A stretch of DNA of 64,000 bases from Deinococcus sonorensis KR-87 (GTDB lineage Bacteria > Deinococcota > Deinococci > Deinococcales > Deinococcaceae): contig NZ_CP158299.1 in the NCBI RefSeq assembly GCF_040256395.1, forward strand, positions 712,001-776,000, read 5' to 3'. Both the position numbers and the translations under genes were made by a program. Positions 1 through 12,027 of this stretch are shown here, one piece after another; position 1 is the stretch's first letter; the number at the start of each line of letters is the position of its first letter. Below the pieces are notes generated by a model, which did no database searches, had not been told where the DNA came from, and was given only the letters and a program-made list of their open reading frames with translations.

Positions 1-490
1 TCTCCAGCCGCTCACGCGTGCGGGCAAAGGTCTGCCGGGCGGTGGCCGGGTTGGGGTCCAGCACCTCCCAGTAGGCCACGCCCGGCACCTCAGAGTCGCG
101 CAGCAGCCACTCCATCACGTCCGGATGCCACACGATGTCGCCCAGCGCGGCCGCGCCGCTGCGGCGCACCGCATTCAGGCCCGACTGCGCGCCTTCCAGC
201 CCGCGTAGAAACCGGCCGGCGATCACCACCTCCGGAATCCACTGGAAGTACGGCAGCGCCCGGAAGGCATACAGGCTCATGTCCAGGTGCGTGTGCGCGT
301 TGACCGGCGGCGGCGCGATCACCCGGCCCACCCGCTGCTCCTGCGCCTGCGGGTAGTTCACGCGCAGCTCCGCAAGTGGCCCCGCCGCCGCGATGGTCTG
401 GCCCGAGACCACCACCCCCCCGTCGGTGATGGGCAGGCCCATGCCGGTGTAGAGGATGTCGGCGGCGTAGAGGGTGGGAAGCAGCGTCAT
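1..490 (-). CDS. Amidohydrolase family protein (N-terminal part, runs off window)
   Basis: About 163 N-terminal codons are visible and the frame is open to the window edge, so the C-terminal part is missing. The visible part reads as a composite amidohydrolase: a small N-terminal beta domain (an ATG start giving MTLLPTLYAADILYTG), then the metal-binding HxH signature in NAHTHLDMSLYAF at about residue 69. This is the fold of guanine/cytosine deaminases, SsnA and related hydrolases that act on cyclic C-N bonds; the substrate cannot be told from this part. The start is supported by a TATCTT hexamer six nt upstream (497-502), a leaderless promoter layout. It lies just downstream of the DMT exporter gene on the same strand. 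Confidence 0.8.
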   Translation of the reverse strand, partial: MTLLPTLYAADILYTGMGLPITDGGVVVSGQTIAAAGPLAELRVNYPQAQEQRVGRVIAPPPVNAHTHLDMSLYAFRALPYFQWIPEVVIAGRFLRGLEGAQSGLNAVRRSGAAALGDIVWHPDVMEWLLRDSEVPGVAYWEVLDPNPATARQTFARTRERLE

Positions 491-514
491 GCCGCGAAGA
501 TAGCAGGCGTGTGG

Positions 515-1383
<869 letters not shown>

Positions 1384-1387
<4 letters not shown>

Positions 1388-2127
1388 CGTTTACGCCAGA
1401 CCAGCACCGTGAATACCACCGCCAGCACCAGCCCGGCCACCGCCAGCAGCAACAGCAGCAGGGCGCGCCGGTCGCGGGTCTGGCCCACAGCGCCGAGCTG
1501 ATGGGTGCGGTAGGCCTGCGCCTGCGGTGTCACCCCGATCACGTCCACCGGCAACGGAGCATTCAGGGCCGTTACCTGCAGGCTGGACTCCCCTCCGCCG
1601 GTGCTGGGCCGCAGGTAACCGTCCGGCGTGAAGGGCGAGTACACGCTCATGGTCACCCAGTAGCTGTACTGCCCGCTGGGAATCGGGGTGCCGATGACGA
1701 CAGTGCTGCCGGACAGCTGCACCGTCAGCGGCGTGGTGCGCGGCTGCGGGCGCGTCTGGCCGTCCGGCACGAATTCCAGGCTGGACCCGAAGCCGCTCAC
1801 CCGCAGGTGGTACTGCCAGCCGCCGCTGCCCGCCGCCGAGAAGCCCAGCCCCGCAAGATCGGTGGCGCCGCCCAGCCGGCTTTTCACGAACACGTCCAGC
1901 ACGCCCGCCGAGTAGCCGAGCGGCGCGTTCCACAGGTTCTGCACCGCGCCCAGGCCCACCCGCAGCTGCAACCGCCCACCCACGTCCTGCACCTGCAGTT
2001 CACGCAGGTCCAGGGCGTCGGGGTTGAGGGCCGGACGGGTCGGCAGGACGTAGCTGCCGTCGCCGCGCATGTCTCCGGTGGCGTCAGGAACGGTGAGCAG
2101 GGCGGCGGCAGCCAGGAGCATCAGCAC
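1384..2127 (-). CDS. Membrane-anchored protein with glucodextranase-C-like (DOMON-type) domain
   Basis: A 247-residue protein: a short hydrophobic N-terminus ([14 protein letters not shown]), then a beta-sandwich beginning with [18 protein letters not shown], the diagnostic opening of the glucodextranase C-terminal domain (Pfam Glucodextran_C type), and finally one C-terminal membrane helix ([21 protein letters not shown]) with a WRKR stop-transfer end. In amylolytic enzymes this domain binds carbohydrate or the cell surface; here it stands alone, so a surface binding or display role is inferred. The GTG start has a perfect TATACT hexamer seven nt upstream (2135-2140), and no ribosome binding site is needed. 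The stop overlaps the following DMT transporter start. Confidence 0.75.
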
Positions 2128-2134
2128 GGCTGGA

Positions 2135-2140
2135 AGTATA
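2135..2140 (-). promoter_or_regulatory. -10 element (TATACT) of a leaderless promoter
   Basis: The minus strand reads TATACT, then seven nt, then the GTG start of the glucodextranase-C-like gene. Transcription would begin at or next to the start codon. It probably drives the two-gene unit 2127 to 515. Confidence 0.6.
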
Positions 2141-2161
2141 GAGCGGGCTGCCGCTCAGCGC

Positions 2162-3523
2162 TCACCGGCCGTCTTCCTGTCCCTCCGGCTGCAGCTGCAG
2201 GTCGGCCTCGAAGCTGCGCTGCCACGGCAGCCGCGCGCCTTCCAGGGTGTAGGTCTGCCCGAACTGCAGCGGAAAATAGAGCCGGGCCAGCGTCAGCAGC
2301 GTCTGCTGGGCCTGCGGCGTGCCCAGCTGCGTCTCGGGCAGCGCCTGCCTCAGCTGAGCGCGCAGCTTGGTGCCGTACACGATGTCGTTGGCGTACTCGC
2401 GGGCCAGCAGCGCGTCCTGACGCTCCGGCAGCGCCGGGCCGCTCACCGGCGCCTGCTCGGCCAGCTGCAGCACCCGGGCGTGGGCCAGCACGGTGCCGAG
2501 GTTGTTGCCGGGCGTGCCCCAGGCGGCCAGACTCGCCAGGTCCTGCGGGCGGCGCAGGGTGTAAAGGTCGGTCCACATGCGCGGGTTGCCACCGTTGATC
2601 TTCTCCACGTCGGCCACCGCCACCGGGCCGCGCCGCAGCAGCTGGCTGATCCGCAGGGCCGCGGCCCGCGCGTCGCCGCCGTTGTAGACGTAGAGCGTCA
2701 GGGCCGCCGGACCGCCCTCCGGCCGGGTCCCCACCCCGCCGAAGGGCGTGAGCACCGGGTCCGGCACGGTCGGCACCACCGTCCAGCCGGCCGCCGCCGC
2801 ATGCAGCGCCACCGAGGCGCTCAGCGGAATGCCCTCGTAGCGGATCACCTGGGCCGCCTTGTCGCTCTGGCTGTACTCCACCGCCAGCGGGCTGGGCTCG
2901 CCGCCCAGCGACAGCGCGGCCAGACTGGCCAGCACCTCGTCGGCCCCCGGGTAGACCCGGACATTTTCGGGCGCGTCCTGGGCCAGCGCCGCCCCCTCGG
3001 CCGGAGAGGGACTGCCGGGCAGCGCGTCGTCCCAGGTGACGTGCAGCTGGGCAAACACGCCCTCGCGCGCCCAGCCGATCATCTGGCGGGCCACCTCCAG
3101 GTTGCGGGCGCGGTTGGTGGCGTCCGGTTCGCGCGGCAGCGTGATGAAGGCGTAGACCGGCTGCCCGGTGCGCTCGTGCCAGTCGCGCACCGCCTGCAGC
3201 CGCTGCATCACCGTCTCCACCGGGTCCGGGCTGGTCCGCGACTGCACCAGCCCGCCGTAGGCCAGCGCGTCCAGCGCGATGATCAGCGGCCCGTCGGCCG
3301 GCTGCGCGTTCATCCACTCGGTGAGCCGCTGCGGATCGGCCCCGTGTTGGGCGTCGCCCAGCAGCTCGGCCGGCGTGACATGGACCGGCTGGCCGCGCAG
3401 TCCAGCGATCTGGGCCGGGAGGGTGCTGGTGGCCGGACGGGAATCGAGCGGAATCAGCAGCTGGGCCTGCACACTTCCGGCCAGCGCGAGGGACAGGGCC
3501 ACGGCAGAGGGGCGAACACGCAT
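2162..3523 (-). CDS. DUF4127 family secreted protein
   Basis: A 453-residue protein with a signal peptide ([20 protein letters not shown], cleavage near residue 20), followed immediately by [19 protein letters not shown], the PLDxRP opening typical of DUF4127. The family also shows a [16 protein letters not shown] stretch, seen here near residue 87. DUF4127 proteins are of unknown biochemistry and occur in Deinococcus, Firmicutes and others. A TAGGGT hexamer lies six nt before ATG (3530-3535), giving a leaderless promoter. The next gene on the strand starts 34 nt beyond its stop, so the two may be co-transcribed, although the follower has its own -10. Confidence 0.85.
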   Translation of the reverse strand: MRVRPSAVALSLALAGSVQAQLLIPLDSRPATSTLPAQIAGLRGQPVHVTPAELLGDAQHGADPQRLTEWMNAQPADGPLIIALDALAYGGLVQSRTSPDPVETVMQRLQAVRDWHERTGQPVYAFITLPREPDATNRARNLEVARQMIGWAREGVFAQLHVTWDDALPGSPSPAEGAALAQDAPENVRVYPGADEVLASLAALSLGGEPSPLAVEYSQSDKAAQVIRYEGIPLSASVALHAAAAGWTVVPTVPDPVLTPFGGVGTRPEGGPAALTLYVYNGGDARAAALRISQLLRRGPVAVADVEKINGGNPRMWTDLYTLRRPQDLASLAAWGTPGNNLGTVLAHARVLQLAEQAPVSGPALPERQDALLAREYANDIVYGTKLRAQLRQALPETQLGTPQAQQTLLTLARLYFPLQFGQTYTLEGARLPWQRSFEADLQLQPEGQEDGR

Positions 3524-3580
3524 AGCTGAACCCTAGCGACCCAACGTGAGGAACGTCAGGCGGCGGTGCTCCGGCCCGCT

Positions 3581-4984
3581 TCAGCGCTCGGCCGGCACCG
3601 CCGCACCCGACAGCTCCACCGGCTGACCGGCCGGCACCGGGCGGGCCGACCGCCCGGCCGCCTCCAGCACGGCCGCAAAGCCCTGCATCACCTCCGGCTC
3701 ACCGTGCACCAGCCAGACCTGCGCTGGCCCGGTGGGTTCCAACCAGCGCTGCAGGTCGGCCTGGTCCGCGTGGGCCGAGAGGCCCGACACCCGCTCGATG
3801 TGCGCCTTCACCGGCACCACCTCGCCCAGCACCTCCACCTCGGCGGCCCCGCCCACGAGCTGGCCGCCCAGGCTGCTGGGGCTCTGGTACCCCACCGCCA
3901 CCACGGTGGTGCTGGGCTTCCACAGCTGATGCCGCAGGTGATGCAGGATACGGCCCCCGGTCATCATGCCGTTGCCCGCCAGGATGATGGCCGGGCCGTC
4001 GTAACGGTTGAGGCGCTGCGACTCCAGCGGCGTGGTCACCACGTGAAGCGTGCTGGGCCGGAACGGGTCCAGCCCCGCCTGCAGCATCGCTCCGAGCTCC
4101 GGGCGCAACTCCGCGCCATACTCGGCGTAGCTGAGGGTGGCCCGCGCCGCCATCGGGGCGTCCAGGAACACCGGCACGCGCGGCAGCTCGCCACGTTCCA
4201 TCAGGCCGTGGAGCAGGTACAGCAGCACCTGGGTCCGCTCGATGGCGAAGCACGGCATCAGGATCTTGCCGCCGCGCCGCACCGCCTGCCGCAGCACCTC
4301 CGCCAGCTGTGCCAGCGTCTGTGGCAACGTCGGGTGCCGGCTCAGGCCGTAGGTGCTCTCCACCACCACCGCGTCGGCCTCCGGCGGCAGGCTGTAACCC
4401 GGCTGCAGCACCGAGGGCTGGCGGCCCAGGTCGCCGCTCATCACCAGCCGGCCCTCCCGGCTGTCCAGCACCAGAAACGCGCTGCCCAGGATGTGCCCGG
4501 CCCGCTCGGGCCGCACCCGCACCTGTCCCAGCGTCAGGGTCTGCCCGTAGTGCAGCACCGGCCGCATCAGCGTCAGCACGTCGTCCACGTCCTGCTCGTC
4601 ATAGAGCGGGGGCGGGACCGTCCGTTCCTGGCCTATGCGCCGCGCCAGTTTGAGCGCCTGGGTATAGCCGTCCACCTGCAGCCTCGCGCTGTCGCGCAGC
4701 ACGGTGGCGGTCAGCCGCGCGGTGGGCGGGGTGCAGTAGATCGGACCGCGGAAGCCGCGCCGGTACAGCAGCGGCAGGCGTCCCACATGGTCCAGGTGGG
4801 CGTGGGTGAGCAGCACCGCGTTCAGCCCGGCCGCCTCGAACGGGAAGGGCTCGCGGTTGCGCTGCTCGGTCTGCTCGTCGCCCTGAAACAGGCCACAGTC
4901 AATCAGCAGCTGCTGCCCGTCCAGCTGCAGATGGTGGGCGCTGCCGCTCACGGTTCCGGCCGCTCCCAGACTCGTCAGGCGCAT
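3581..4984 (-). CDS. MBL-fold / beta-CASP RNA-processing nuclease
   Basis: A 467-residue protein with the complete CPSF73-like architecture. The metallo-beta-lactamase core has the HxHxDH metal motif in LLTHAHLDHVGRLP (about residues 57-70), then GHILGSAFL and SGDLGR. The beta-CASP insert contains ESTYG and GGKILMPCFAIERTQ. The C-terminal RMMBL segment has SAHADQADL and LVHGEPEVM. Relatives are endo- or 5'-3' exoribonucleases acting in RNA maturation or decay. It is not the RNase J type, which is longer and has a different C-terminus. A TAGACT hexamer ends five nt before the ATG (4990-4995), suggesting a leaderless message divergent from the neighbouring stress-protein gene. Confidence 0.9.
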   Translation of the reverse strand: MRLTSLGAAGTVSGSAHHLQLDGQQLLIDCGLFQGDEQTEQRNREPFPFEAAGLNAVLLTHAHLDHVGRLPLLYRRGFRGPIYCTPPTARLTATVLRDSARLQVDGYTQALKLARRIGQERTVPPPLYDEQDVDDVLTLMRPVLHYGQTLTLGQVRVRPERAGHILGSAFLVLDSREGRLVMSGDLGRQPSVLQPGYSLPPEADAVVVESTYGLSRHPTLPQTLAQLAEVLRQAVRRGGKILMPCFAIERTQVLLYLLHGLMERGELPRVPVFLDAPMAARATLSYAEYGAELRPELGAMLQAGLDPFRPSTLHVVTTPLESQRLNRYDGPAIILAGNGMMTGGRILHHLRHQLWKPSTTVVAVGYQSPSSLGGQLVGGAAEVEVLGEVVPVKAHIERVSGLSAHADQADLQRWLEPTGPAQVWLVHGEPEVMQGFAAVLEAAGRSARPVPAGQPVELSGAAVPAER

Positions 4985-5060
4985 GGGCCAGTCTAGCGCC
5001 TGGGTCTGCGGCCAGCTTCAGCATTTCTTTGCGTGCCGCGCCGCGCCTGTTTGGGAGGGC

Positions 5061-5066
5061 TAGGGT
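5061..5066 (+). promoter_or_regulatory. -10 element (TAGGGT) of leaderless uspA-like gene
   Basis: TAGGGT followed by exactly six nt (AGCTTC) and the ATG at 5073. No Shine-Dalgarno sequence lies between, consistent with a leaderless transcript. Confidence 0.6.
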
Positions 5067-5072
5067 AGCTTC

Positions 5073-5513
5073 ATGAACCCGTTTGCCCGTATCGCCATCG
5101 GCATTGACTTCTCGCCCAGCGCGGAGGCTGCCCTGCAGCTGGCCCGCCAGCGATTCGGCGGCGCTCAGCTGCGGCTCATCCATGTGGTAGACGCCCGCGC
5201 CGGCGCGGTCCCGGACCTCTCGACCGGTGGGCTCGCCCCGGTCACCACCAGTCCCGAGGTGCTGGACCAGCTGTCGCTCGGAGACGGCCGTCAGCTGGAC
5301 CGGCTGGCGCAGGAGGGCGAGGAGGAGGAGGTGGTGATGGGCGAACCGGCCCTGACGCTGGTGGAGTCGGCAATGCGCTGGGGCGCGGACCTGATCGTGG
5401 TGGGCACCCACTCGCAGGGCGCGCTGGAGCACTTCTTTCTCGGCTCGGTGGCCGAACAGGTGGTGCGCCGCTCGCCGGTGCCGGTGCTGACGGTGCCGAT
5501 GCCCAGACGCTAG
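5073..5513 (+). CDS. Universal stress protein, UspA family
   Basis: A 146-residue single-domain USP. The N-terminus (RIAIGIDFSPSAEAAL) forms the first beta strand and the Asp that contacts nucleotide. The C-terminus has the ATP-type loop GTHSQGALEHFFLGS followed by VAEQVVRRSPVPVLTV, the most conserved part of the family. An acidic run (GEEEEVVMG) sits in the linker. Such proteins bind ATP and are linked to stress survival, but the partner is unknown. It stands alone between two minus-strand transcription units, with its own leaderless promoter. Confidence 0.92.
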   Translation: MNPFARIAIGIDFSPSAEAALQLARQRFGGAQLRLIHVVDARAGAVPDLSTGGLAPVTTSPEVLDQLSLGDGRQLDRLAQEGEEEEVVMGEPALTLVESAMRWGADLIVVGTHSQGALEHFFLGSVAEQVVRRSPVPVLTVPMPRR

Positions 5514-5535
5514 CGGGTCCGGGAGGCCTGAGCCC

Positions 5536-5835
5536 TCAGAGCAGCTGGGTCCAGCGCAGCAGCCAGTACACCCCGAAGCCGCCCAGAATGCCCAGCGCCA
5601 GCGAGCGGCTGCGCCAGATCAGCAGGGCGCACACCAGCCCGGCGGCAGCGCGGCGCAGGGCGTCCGGCGCCGCCGCGATGTCCGGCACCACCAGCGCCGC
5701 GAACACGCTGATCGGCACGAAGCGCAGGAAGGCCAGCCAGAACGGCGGCAGCCGCAGGTGGCCCAGGCTCAGGCCCAGCAGGCGGCTGCCGAGCGTGACC
5801 GCCCACATGCCCAGCATGGTGACCAGCACGCTCAT
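5536..5835 (-). CDS. azlD: Branched-chain amino-acid exporter small subunit AzlD
   Basis: A 99-residue membrane protein with four predicted helices (MSVLVTMLGMWAVTLGSRLL at the N-terminus). Size and position directly after azlC fit AzlD, the small partner that forms the branched-chain amino-acid efflux system (BrnFE/AzlCD/YgaZH type). The ATG overlaps the azlC stop in a 4-nt ATGA (5832-5835), so the two subunits are translationally coupled. Longer readings in the same frame upstream lie inside azlC and are not supported. Confidence 0.85.
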   Translation of the reverse strand: MSVLVTMLGMWAVTLGSRLLGLSLGHLRLPPFWLAFLRFVPISVFAALVVPDIAAAPDALRRAAAGLVCALLIWRSRSLALGILGGFGVYWLLRWTQLL

Positions 5836-6527
5836 GGGCGGCTCCGGCGGGTGGTGAGCCAGGCCCCCAGCAGGGCGCCGCCCACCGCCGCCACCAGCAC
5901 CGTGACGCCGCCCGGCGCAACGCGGCTGAGCGCCCAGGCCAGCGCGCCGGCCACCACAGCCACCAGCAGCTCCACCCGCCCGGCCAGCAGCGGCGTCAGC
6001 AGCCCCAGGAACGCCAGCGGAAACACCACGTCCGCACCCACCGCCGCCGGGTCCGGGATGACCGCGCCGGCCAGCCCGCCCAGCAGCGTGCAGACGTTCC
6101 AGACGGTGTACAGGCTCAGCTCCGCGCCCAGCAGGAAGGGCCAGCTGAGCCCGCCCGGCTGACGCGGCCCGGCGGCGATCGCCACCCCATAGGCCTCGTC
6201 GGTGAGCAGCTGGGCAGTGAGCAGCCGCCGCCATCCGGAGGTGGGCACCTGCTGGCTGATACTCAGGCCGTACAGCACGTGGCGCAGGTTCAACAGCAGG
6301 GTGGTGGCGATGATGCTCACGGCGCCCACCCCCTGCCCGAACAGCCCTGCCGCCGCAAACTGCGAGGCACCGGCGAACACGCTCAGGCTCATAAACTGCG
6401 TCTGGCTGAGGCTCAGGCCAGCGGCCCGGGCCGTGACCGCGTAGGCCACCGCGAACGGCGCGACGCCCAGCCACAGCGGAAGCATTGCAGTGAACCCGCG
6501 CCAGAAAGGAGAGGAAGTCGGCGGCAT
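5832..6527 (-). CDS. azlC: Branched-chain amino-acid exporter large subunit AzlC
   Basis: A 231-residue inner-membrane protein. The N-terminal hallmark FWRGFTAMLPLWLGVAPFAV and the FAGASQFAA motif (about residue 60) identify the AzlC/YgaZ family, which exports branched-chain amino acids with AzlD. I chose the internal ATG at 6527 (MPPTSSPFW) because the stretch before it is basic, non-conserved and runs toward the dnaX end. A CATACT hexamer lies nine nt upstream. It follows dnaX on the same strand after a 43-nt gap. Confidence 0.88.
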   Translation of the reverse strand: MPPTSSPFWRGFTAMLPLWLGVAPFAVAYAVTARAAGLSLSQTQFMSLSVFAGASQFAAAGLFGQGVGAVSIIATTLLLNLRHVLYGLSISQQVPTSGWRRLLTAQLLTDEAYGVAIAAGPRQPGGLSWPFLLGAELSLYTVWNVCTLLGGLAGAVIPDPAAVGADVVFPLAFLGLLTPLLAGRVELLVAVVAGALAWALSRVAPGGVTVLVAAVGGALLGAWLTTRRSRP

Positions 6528-6570
6528 GCCCGGCCCAGTATGCCTCCGCAGGTGCGGCCGTGTCAGCCGC

Positions 6571-8754
<2,184 letters not shown>

Positions 8755-8760
8755 GTTCGC

Positions 8761-8766
8761 AGTCTA
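8761..8766 (-). promoter_or_regulatory. -10 element (TAGACT) of leaderless dnaX promoter
   Basis: The minus strand reads TAGACT, six nt (GCGAAC), then the dnaX ATG. There is no purine-rich ribosome-binding sequence in the six nt. Confidence 0.6.
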
Positions 8767-8897
8767 GAGCGTCCGGGCGGCCCGCGTCGGTGCGCCGGTC
8801 GGGAATGTCGGGGGCAGCCAGCTGAAGATCCGGTGAAGCGAACGCCCCGGCCTTCTCTCAGAGGCCTCAGAAAGCATGGAGGTGCCCAGGAGGACCC

Positions 8898-9299
8898 ATG
8901 AATGAGCAGCAGATCCTGCAGTGGCTGACCGATGAGCTGACAAATGTTCAGGTGCTGACGCAGCACGGACAGCATTTTCTCTTTGTAGGGGCAGATCGGA
9001 TGCTGCCCTTTGTCACCGTGATGACCAGTGACCTCTACGATCAGGCGTCGCAGCTGGAGCGACCGGGCATCTACCGCCTGAACCTCGGGGTGGGGCCCAG
9101 GCTCTACCGGCAGCTGTTCGGCAACGCCACTTTGAACAGCCACGACTTCACGGCGCTCGACACCCTGATGCCCCACCCGGAGTACGCCGCTCAGGGCTGG
9201 GTCTGTGTGCTGAATCCCAGCTCCGCCACCTTCGCCGACCTGCAGCCGCTGCTGCGCGCCGCCCATGAGCGCGCGGCCCGGCGCGCCGGGCTCAGCTGA
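8898..9299 (+). CDS. DUF6194 family protein
   Basis: A 133-residue cytoplasmic protein of unknown function. The internal pattern matches the DUF6194 family: LPFVTVMTSDLYDQ, the RPGIYRLNLGVG stretch near residue 57, DFTALDTLMPHPEY (about 85-98) and WVCVLNPSSATF. Unlike most single genes here it has a clear ribosome binding site, AGGAGG four nt before the ATG (8888-8893), so it is a leadered message. The last eight bases overlap the end of the convergent carboxypeptidase gene. No enzymatic residues can be named. Confidence 0.8.
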   Translation: MNEQQILQWLTDELTNVQVLTQHGQHFLFVGADRMLPFVTVMTSDLYDQASQLERPGIYRLNLGVGPRLYRQLFGNATLNSHDFTALDTLMPHPEYAAQGWVCVLNPSSATFADLQPLLRAAHERAARRAGLS

Positions 9300-10332
9300 C
9301 GGCGCCCTGCAGCACCTCGAACACCCCGGCCTCCGGGTCCAGCCGGGCCTGCCCGCCCAGCGGCAGGGTGAGCTGCGGGCTGGTGTGCCCGAAGTCCACG
9401 TTGGCCAGCACCGGCAGGTGCTCGCGGCCGGCCGCCCACAGCACCCGCCGCACCCAGCCGTCCAGCTCCTCCACCATTTCGGAGCTGTACCCACGGGGCC
9501 GGGCCAGGACCATCCCGGCTGCGCTCCCCAGGATGCCCTGCGCCGCAAAGTTCCGCAGCCAGTAGCCCACCTGCGCCGGGGGCGGCACGTCCTCGGAGGT
9601 TTCCAGGCACAGGATGGCGCCCCGCCACAGCTCCGGCTCCGGCCAGCCGGGGGTGCCGTTCAGCATGTCCAGCACCTCCAGACACCCGCCGATCAGGTGC
9701 CCGGACACCGCCCCTTCACCCTGAAGCCAGCGCCAGCCCCGGGACGGCAGGAAGGTGCGCCGGACCTCCTGCAGGTCCGGGTCCAACCACTCCTGATGCT
9801 GCTCGGTCCACTCGGGCGCCGGGGACAGGGCAAAGCCGGCGGTCTGCATGGTGGCCTGCCGGAGGCCCTGGACCACGAAGCGGTGCATCCCGCCGTGCTC
9901 CGCGATATCGGTCAGCAGGGACGGCCCGTAACAGGCGCTCACCCCGGCCCGCAGGAACTGCAGCAGCGTGACGGTGGTGTCGCTGAACCCCACCATGCAC
10001 TTGGGGTGGGTACGGATGAGGTTCAGGTCCAGGTGCGGCAGCAGGCGCACGCTGTCGTCGCCGCCCAGGGTGCTGAGCAGCCCGTGGATCTCCGGGTTCT
10101 CCAGCGCCCAGTGCAGGTCGTCGGCGCGAGCCTGCGGGTTGCGGTACAGGTACTCGGAGCCGCGCAGCGCGTTCGGGGCCGGAAGGATGTGCCAGCCCAG
10201 CTCGGCCCGCGCCTGCCGCCGGCCCGCCTCGTAGCGGTGCGGCACCTCCGCCACAAAGCCGCTGCTGAGGCTCAGGGCCGCCACGGTGTCGCCCGGACGA
10301 AGGGCCGGGGGCCGCACAAAGGTGGGAGGCAT
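9292..10332 (-). CDS. S66 family LD-carboxypeptidase / MccF-like peptidase
   Basis: A 346-residue protein. The N-terminal RPGDTVAALSLSSG and the nucleophile elbow GFSDTT (Ser117) identify serine peptidase family S66, which includes murein tetrapeptide LD-carboxypeptidase and the microcin C7 self-immunity protein MccF. The Glu in LETSED and the His in NVDFGHTSPQL would complete the Ser-Glu-His triad. No signal peptide is present, consistent with a cytoplasmic role in recycling muropeptides or cleaving acyl-sulfonyl or amide antibiotics. A TATGGT hexamer six nt before ATG (10339-10344) gives a leaderless promoter. Confidence 0.9.
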   Translation of the reverse strand: MPPTFVRPPALRPGDTVAALSLSSGFVAEVPHRYEAGRRQARAELGWHILPAPNALRGSEYLYRNPQARADDLHWALENPEIHGLLSTLGGDDSVRLLPHLDLNLIRTHPKCMVGFSDTTVTLLQFLRAGVSACYGPSLLTDIAEHGGMHRFVVQGLRQATMQTAGFALSPAPEWTEQHQEWLDPDLQEVRRTFLPSRGWRWLQGEGAVSGHLIGGCLEVLDMLNGTPGWPEPELWRGAILCLETSEDVPPPAQVGYWLRNFAAQGILGSAAGMVLARPRGYSSEMVEELDGWVRRVLWAAGREHLPVLANVDFGHTSPQLTLPLGGQARLDPEAGVFEVLQGAVS

Positions 10333-10413
10333 GGACGCACCATACCGGTGGCTTCGGCCCCGTGCATCGGCCAGCTGACCTACAGGGCGTCCGCAAAGAT
10401 GATGCCGGCCCGC

Positions 10414-11514
10414 TCAGTCGCCCAGGCGCACCGAGCCGCTCTTGATCAGCCCCTGCACGGTCTTGAGGCGGCCAAGCATCGCCTTGTCGAAGAGGGCCTC
10501 GTTGTACTTGTTGATCGCCACTTCCAGGCCAGCGTTCTGAAACCCGAAGCCGTTGTCCCCCGGGCGCCACGCGCGCTTCTTGACCACCGCGTCAATCAGG
10601 CTGTAGACGGCGTTGTCGGCCCGCTTCACGATGGCGGTCAGGCCGGTGTTGAGCGTGCCGGCGTCCGCGTCGGTGTCGCCCAGCGAGAGGTAGTCGCTCT
10701 CCCAGCCGATAAAGAACACCGGGCGGCTCTGGGCGCCGCAGCGGCCCTGGTAATCCTGGGCCTTGGGCACCTTGGCGAACACGTCCTGGTTGAACTTCAC
10801 GCCGGCCGGCAGCGCCGAGGCCTTGAAGCACTGCTGGCTGCGCACCGCACTGATCACGCCCAGCTTGCCGCTGGTGGCCCCGACGAACAGGATGTCGGCG
10901 CCCTGCTTGAGCAGCGTCTTGCTGACCGCCTCGGCCGAGGCGGTGTCGTCGCCGCTGCCGTTCAGGGTGCCGACCAGCACCTTGCAGTTCGGGCAGACCA
11001 GCTTGGTCCCGGCGCGGTAGGCCGACACGAACGGCGTGCTGCCCGCACCGGCCGGCATCACGATGCCCACCACGCTGGTGCTGGAGGTGCTGCCGGCGAT
11101 GTACCCGGCCATGAAGGCGCCCTCGTTCTCACGGAAGCGGATGCCCATGGTGTTGCTGCCCTTGGGCAGGTCGTCCACCACGGCGAAGTGCGTGCGCGGC
11201 GCGCTGGCGGCCAGCTTCGAGACCCCGGCGACGTTGAAGTGGCCCACCCCGATCACCAGCTGGTTGTCGCCGGCATACGAGGCCAGCTTGGCGGCCGCGT
11301 CGGCCGCGTCCACGGGCGTGTAGCTCGACACGCTCACCCCGAAGTCCTGGGTGGCGCGCTCCAGACCATCGTTCACCGCCTGGTTGATGCCGTGGTCGTA
11401 CTTGCCCGCCGGATCGAACACCAGGCCGATGTTGACGGCGGTGCTCTGGGCCACGACCGAAGAGGTCAACACGAGAGACAGCAGGGCCAGCGACCGGACG
11501 GTATTCTGTTTCAT
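10414..11514 (-). CDS. BMP family solute-binding protein (nucleoside ABC type)
   Basis: A 366-residue exported protein: signal peptide MKQNTVRSLALLSLVLTSSVVA with a signal-peptidase-I type end and no lipobox Cys. It is followed by VNIGLVFDPAGKYDHGINQAV, the opening of the basic-membrane-protein/PnrA family, whose members bind purine nucleosides for BMP-type ABC importers. FRENEGAFMAGYIAG (about residues 122-136) is the family signature. I chose the ATG at 11514 because the signal peptide starts there; upstream sequence in frame is basic and antisense to mgsA. No permease or ATPase genes are adjacent, so its transporter must be encoded elsewhere. Confidence 0.88.
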   Translation of the reverse strand: MKQNTVRSLALLSLVLTSSVVAQSTAVNIGLVFDPAGKYDHGINQAVNDGLERATQDFGVSVSSYTPVDAADAAAKLASYAGDNQLVIGVGHFNVAGVSKLAASAPRTHFAVVDDLPKGSNTMGIRFRENEGAFMAGYIAGSTSSTSVVGIVMPAGAGSTPFVSAYRAGTKLVCPNCKVLVGTLNGSGDDTASAEAVSKTLLKQGADILFVGATSGKLGVISAVRSQQCFKASALPAGVKFNQDVFAKVPKAQDYQGRCGAQSRPVFFIGWESDYLSLGDTDADAGTLNTGLTAIVKRADNAVYSLIDAVVKKRAWRPGDNGFGFQNAGLEVAINKYNEALFDKAMLGRLKTVQGLIKSGSVRLGD

Positions 11515-11616
11515 GACTGCCCTCAGTCTAGGCAGAGGCCCTGACAGGACTCTCACCCGCCGGGCAGGTGAATGGGCGGCGCCACCCCACGCTGGCGAGC
11601 TGCCACAATCAGGGTC

Positions 11617-12027
11617 ATGACCGACGCTCCGGTGAGCCGCAAACGGCAGGTGGCCCTGATCGCCCACGACAAGAAGAAGCTGGAACTGGCCCTGTTCGCC
11701 CTGGCCCACCGGGACACCCTGCGGCAGTTTCATCTGGTGGCCACCGGCACCACCGGCGGCATCCTGCAGAAGCAGACCGGCCTGGAGGTGGAGCGGGTGC
11801 TCTCGGGGCCGCTGGGCGGCGATCAGCAGATCGGGGCCAGGATCGCGCTGGAGCAGGTGCTGGCGGTGTTCTTCTTCCGTGACCCGCTGACCGCGCAGCC
11901 GCACGAACCGGACGTGTCGGCGCTGGTGCGGCTGTGCGACGTACACGACATCCCGCTCGCCACCAACCCGGCGAGTGCGGAGGCCCTGATGCTGTGGCTG
12001 GCCGAGCAGGTGGAGGCCACCGGATGA
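11617..12027 (+). CDS. mgsA: Methylglyoxal synthase
   Basis: A 136-residue cytosolic enzyme converting dihydroxyacetone phosphate to methylglyoxal and phosphate. Family motifs: [23 protein letters not shown] for phosphate binding, [14 protein letters not shown] with the catalytic Asp, FFRDPL, and [12 protein letters not shown] near the end. The ATG at 11617 was preferred over an in-frame start 15 codons upstream because conserved sequence begins just after it. An ACAATC hexamer lies six nt before it, a weak leaderless-type -10. The stop overlaps the next start in ATGA, coupling it to the cyclodeaminase-family gene. Confidence 0.93.
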   Translation: MTDAPVSRKRQVALIAHDKKKLELALFALAHRDTLRQFHLVATGTTGGILQKQTGLEVERVLSGPLGGDQQIGARIALEQVLAVFFFRDPLTAQPHEPDVSALVRLCDVHDIPLATNPASAEALMLWLAEQVEATG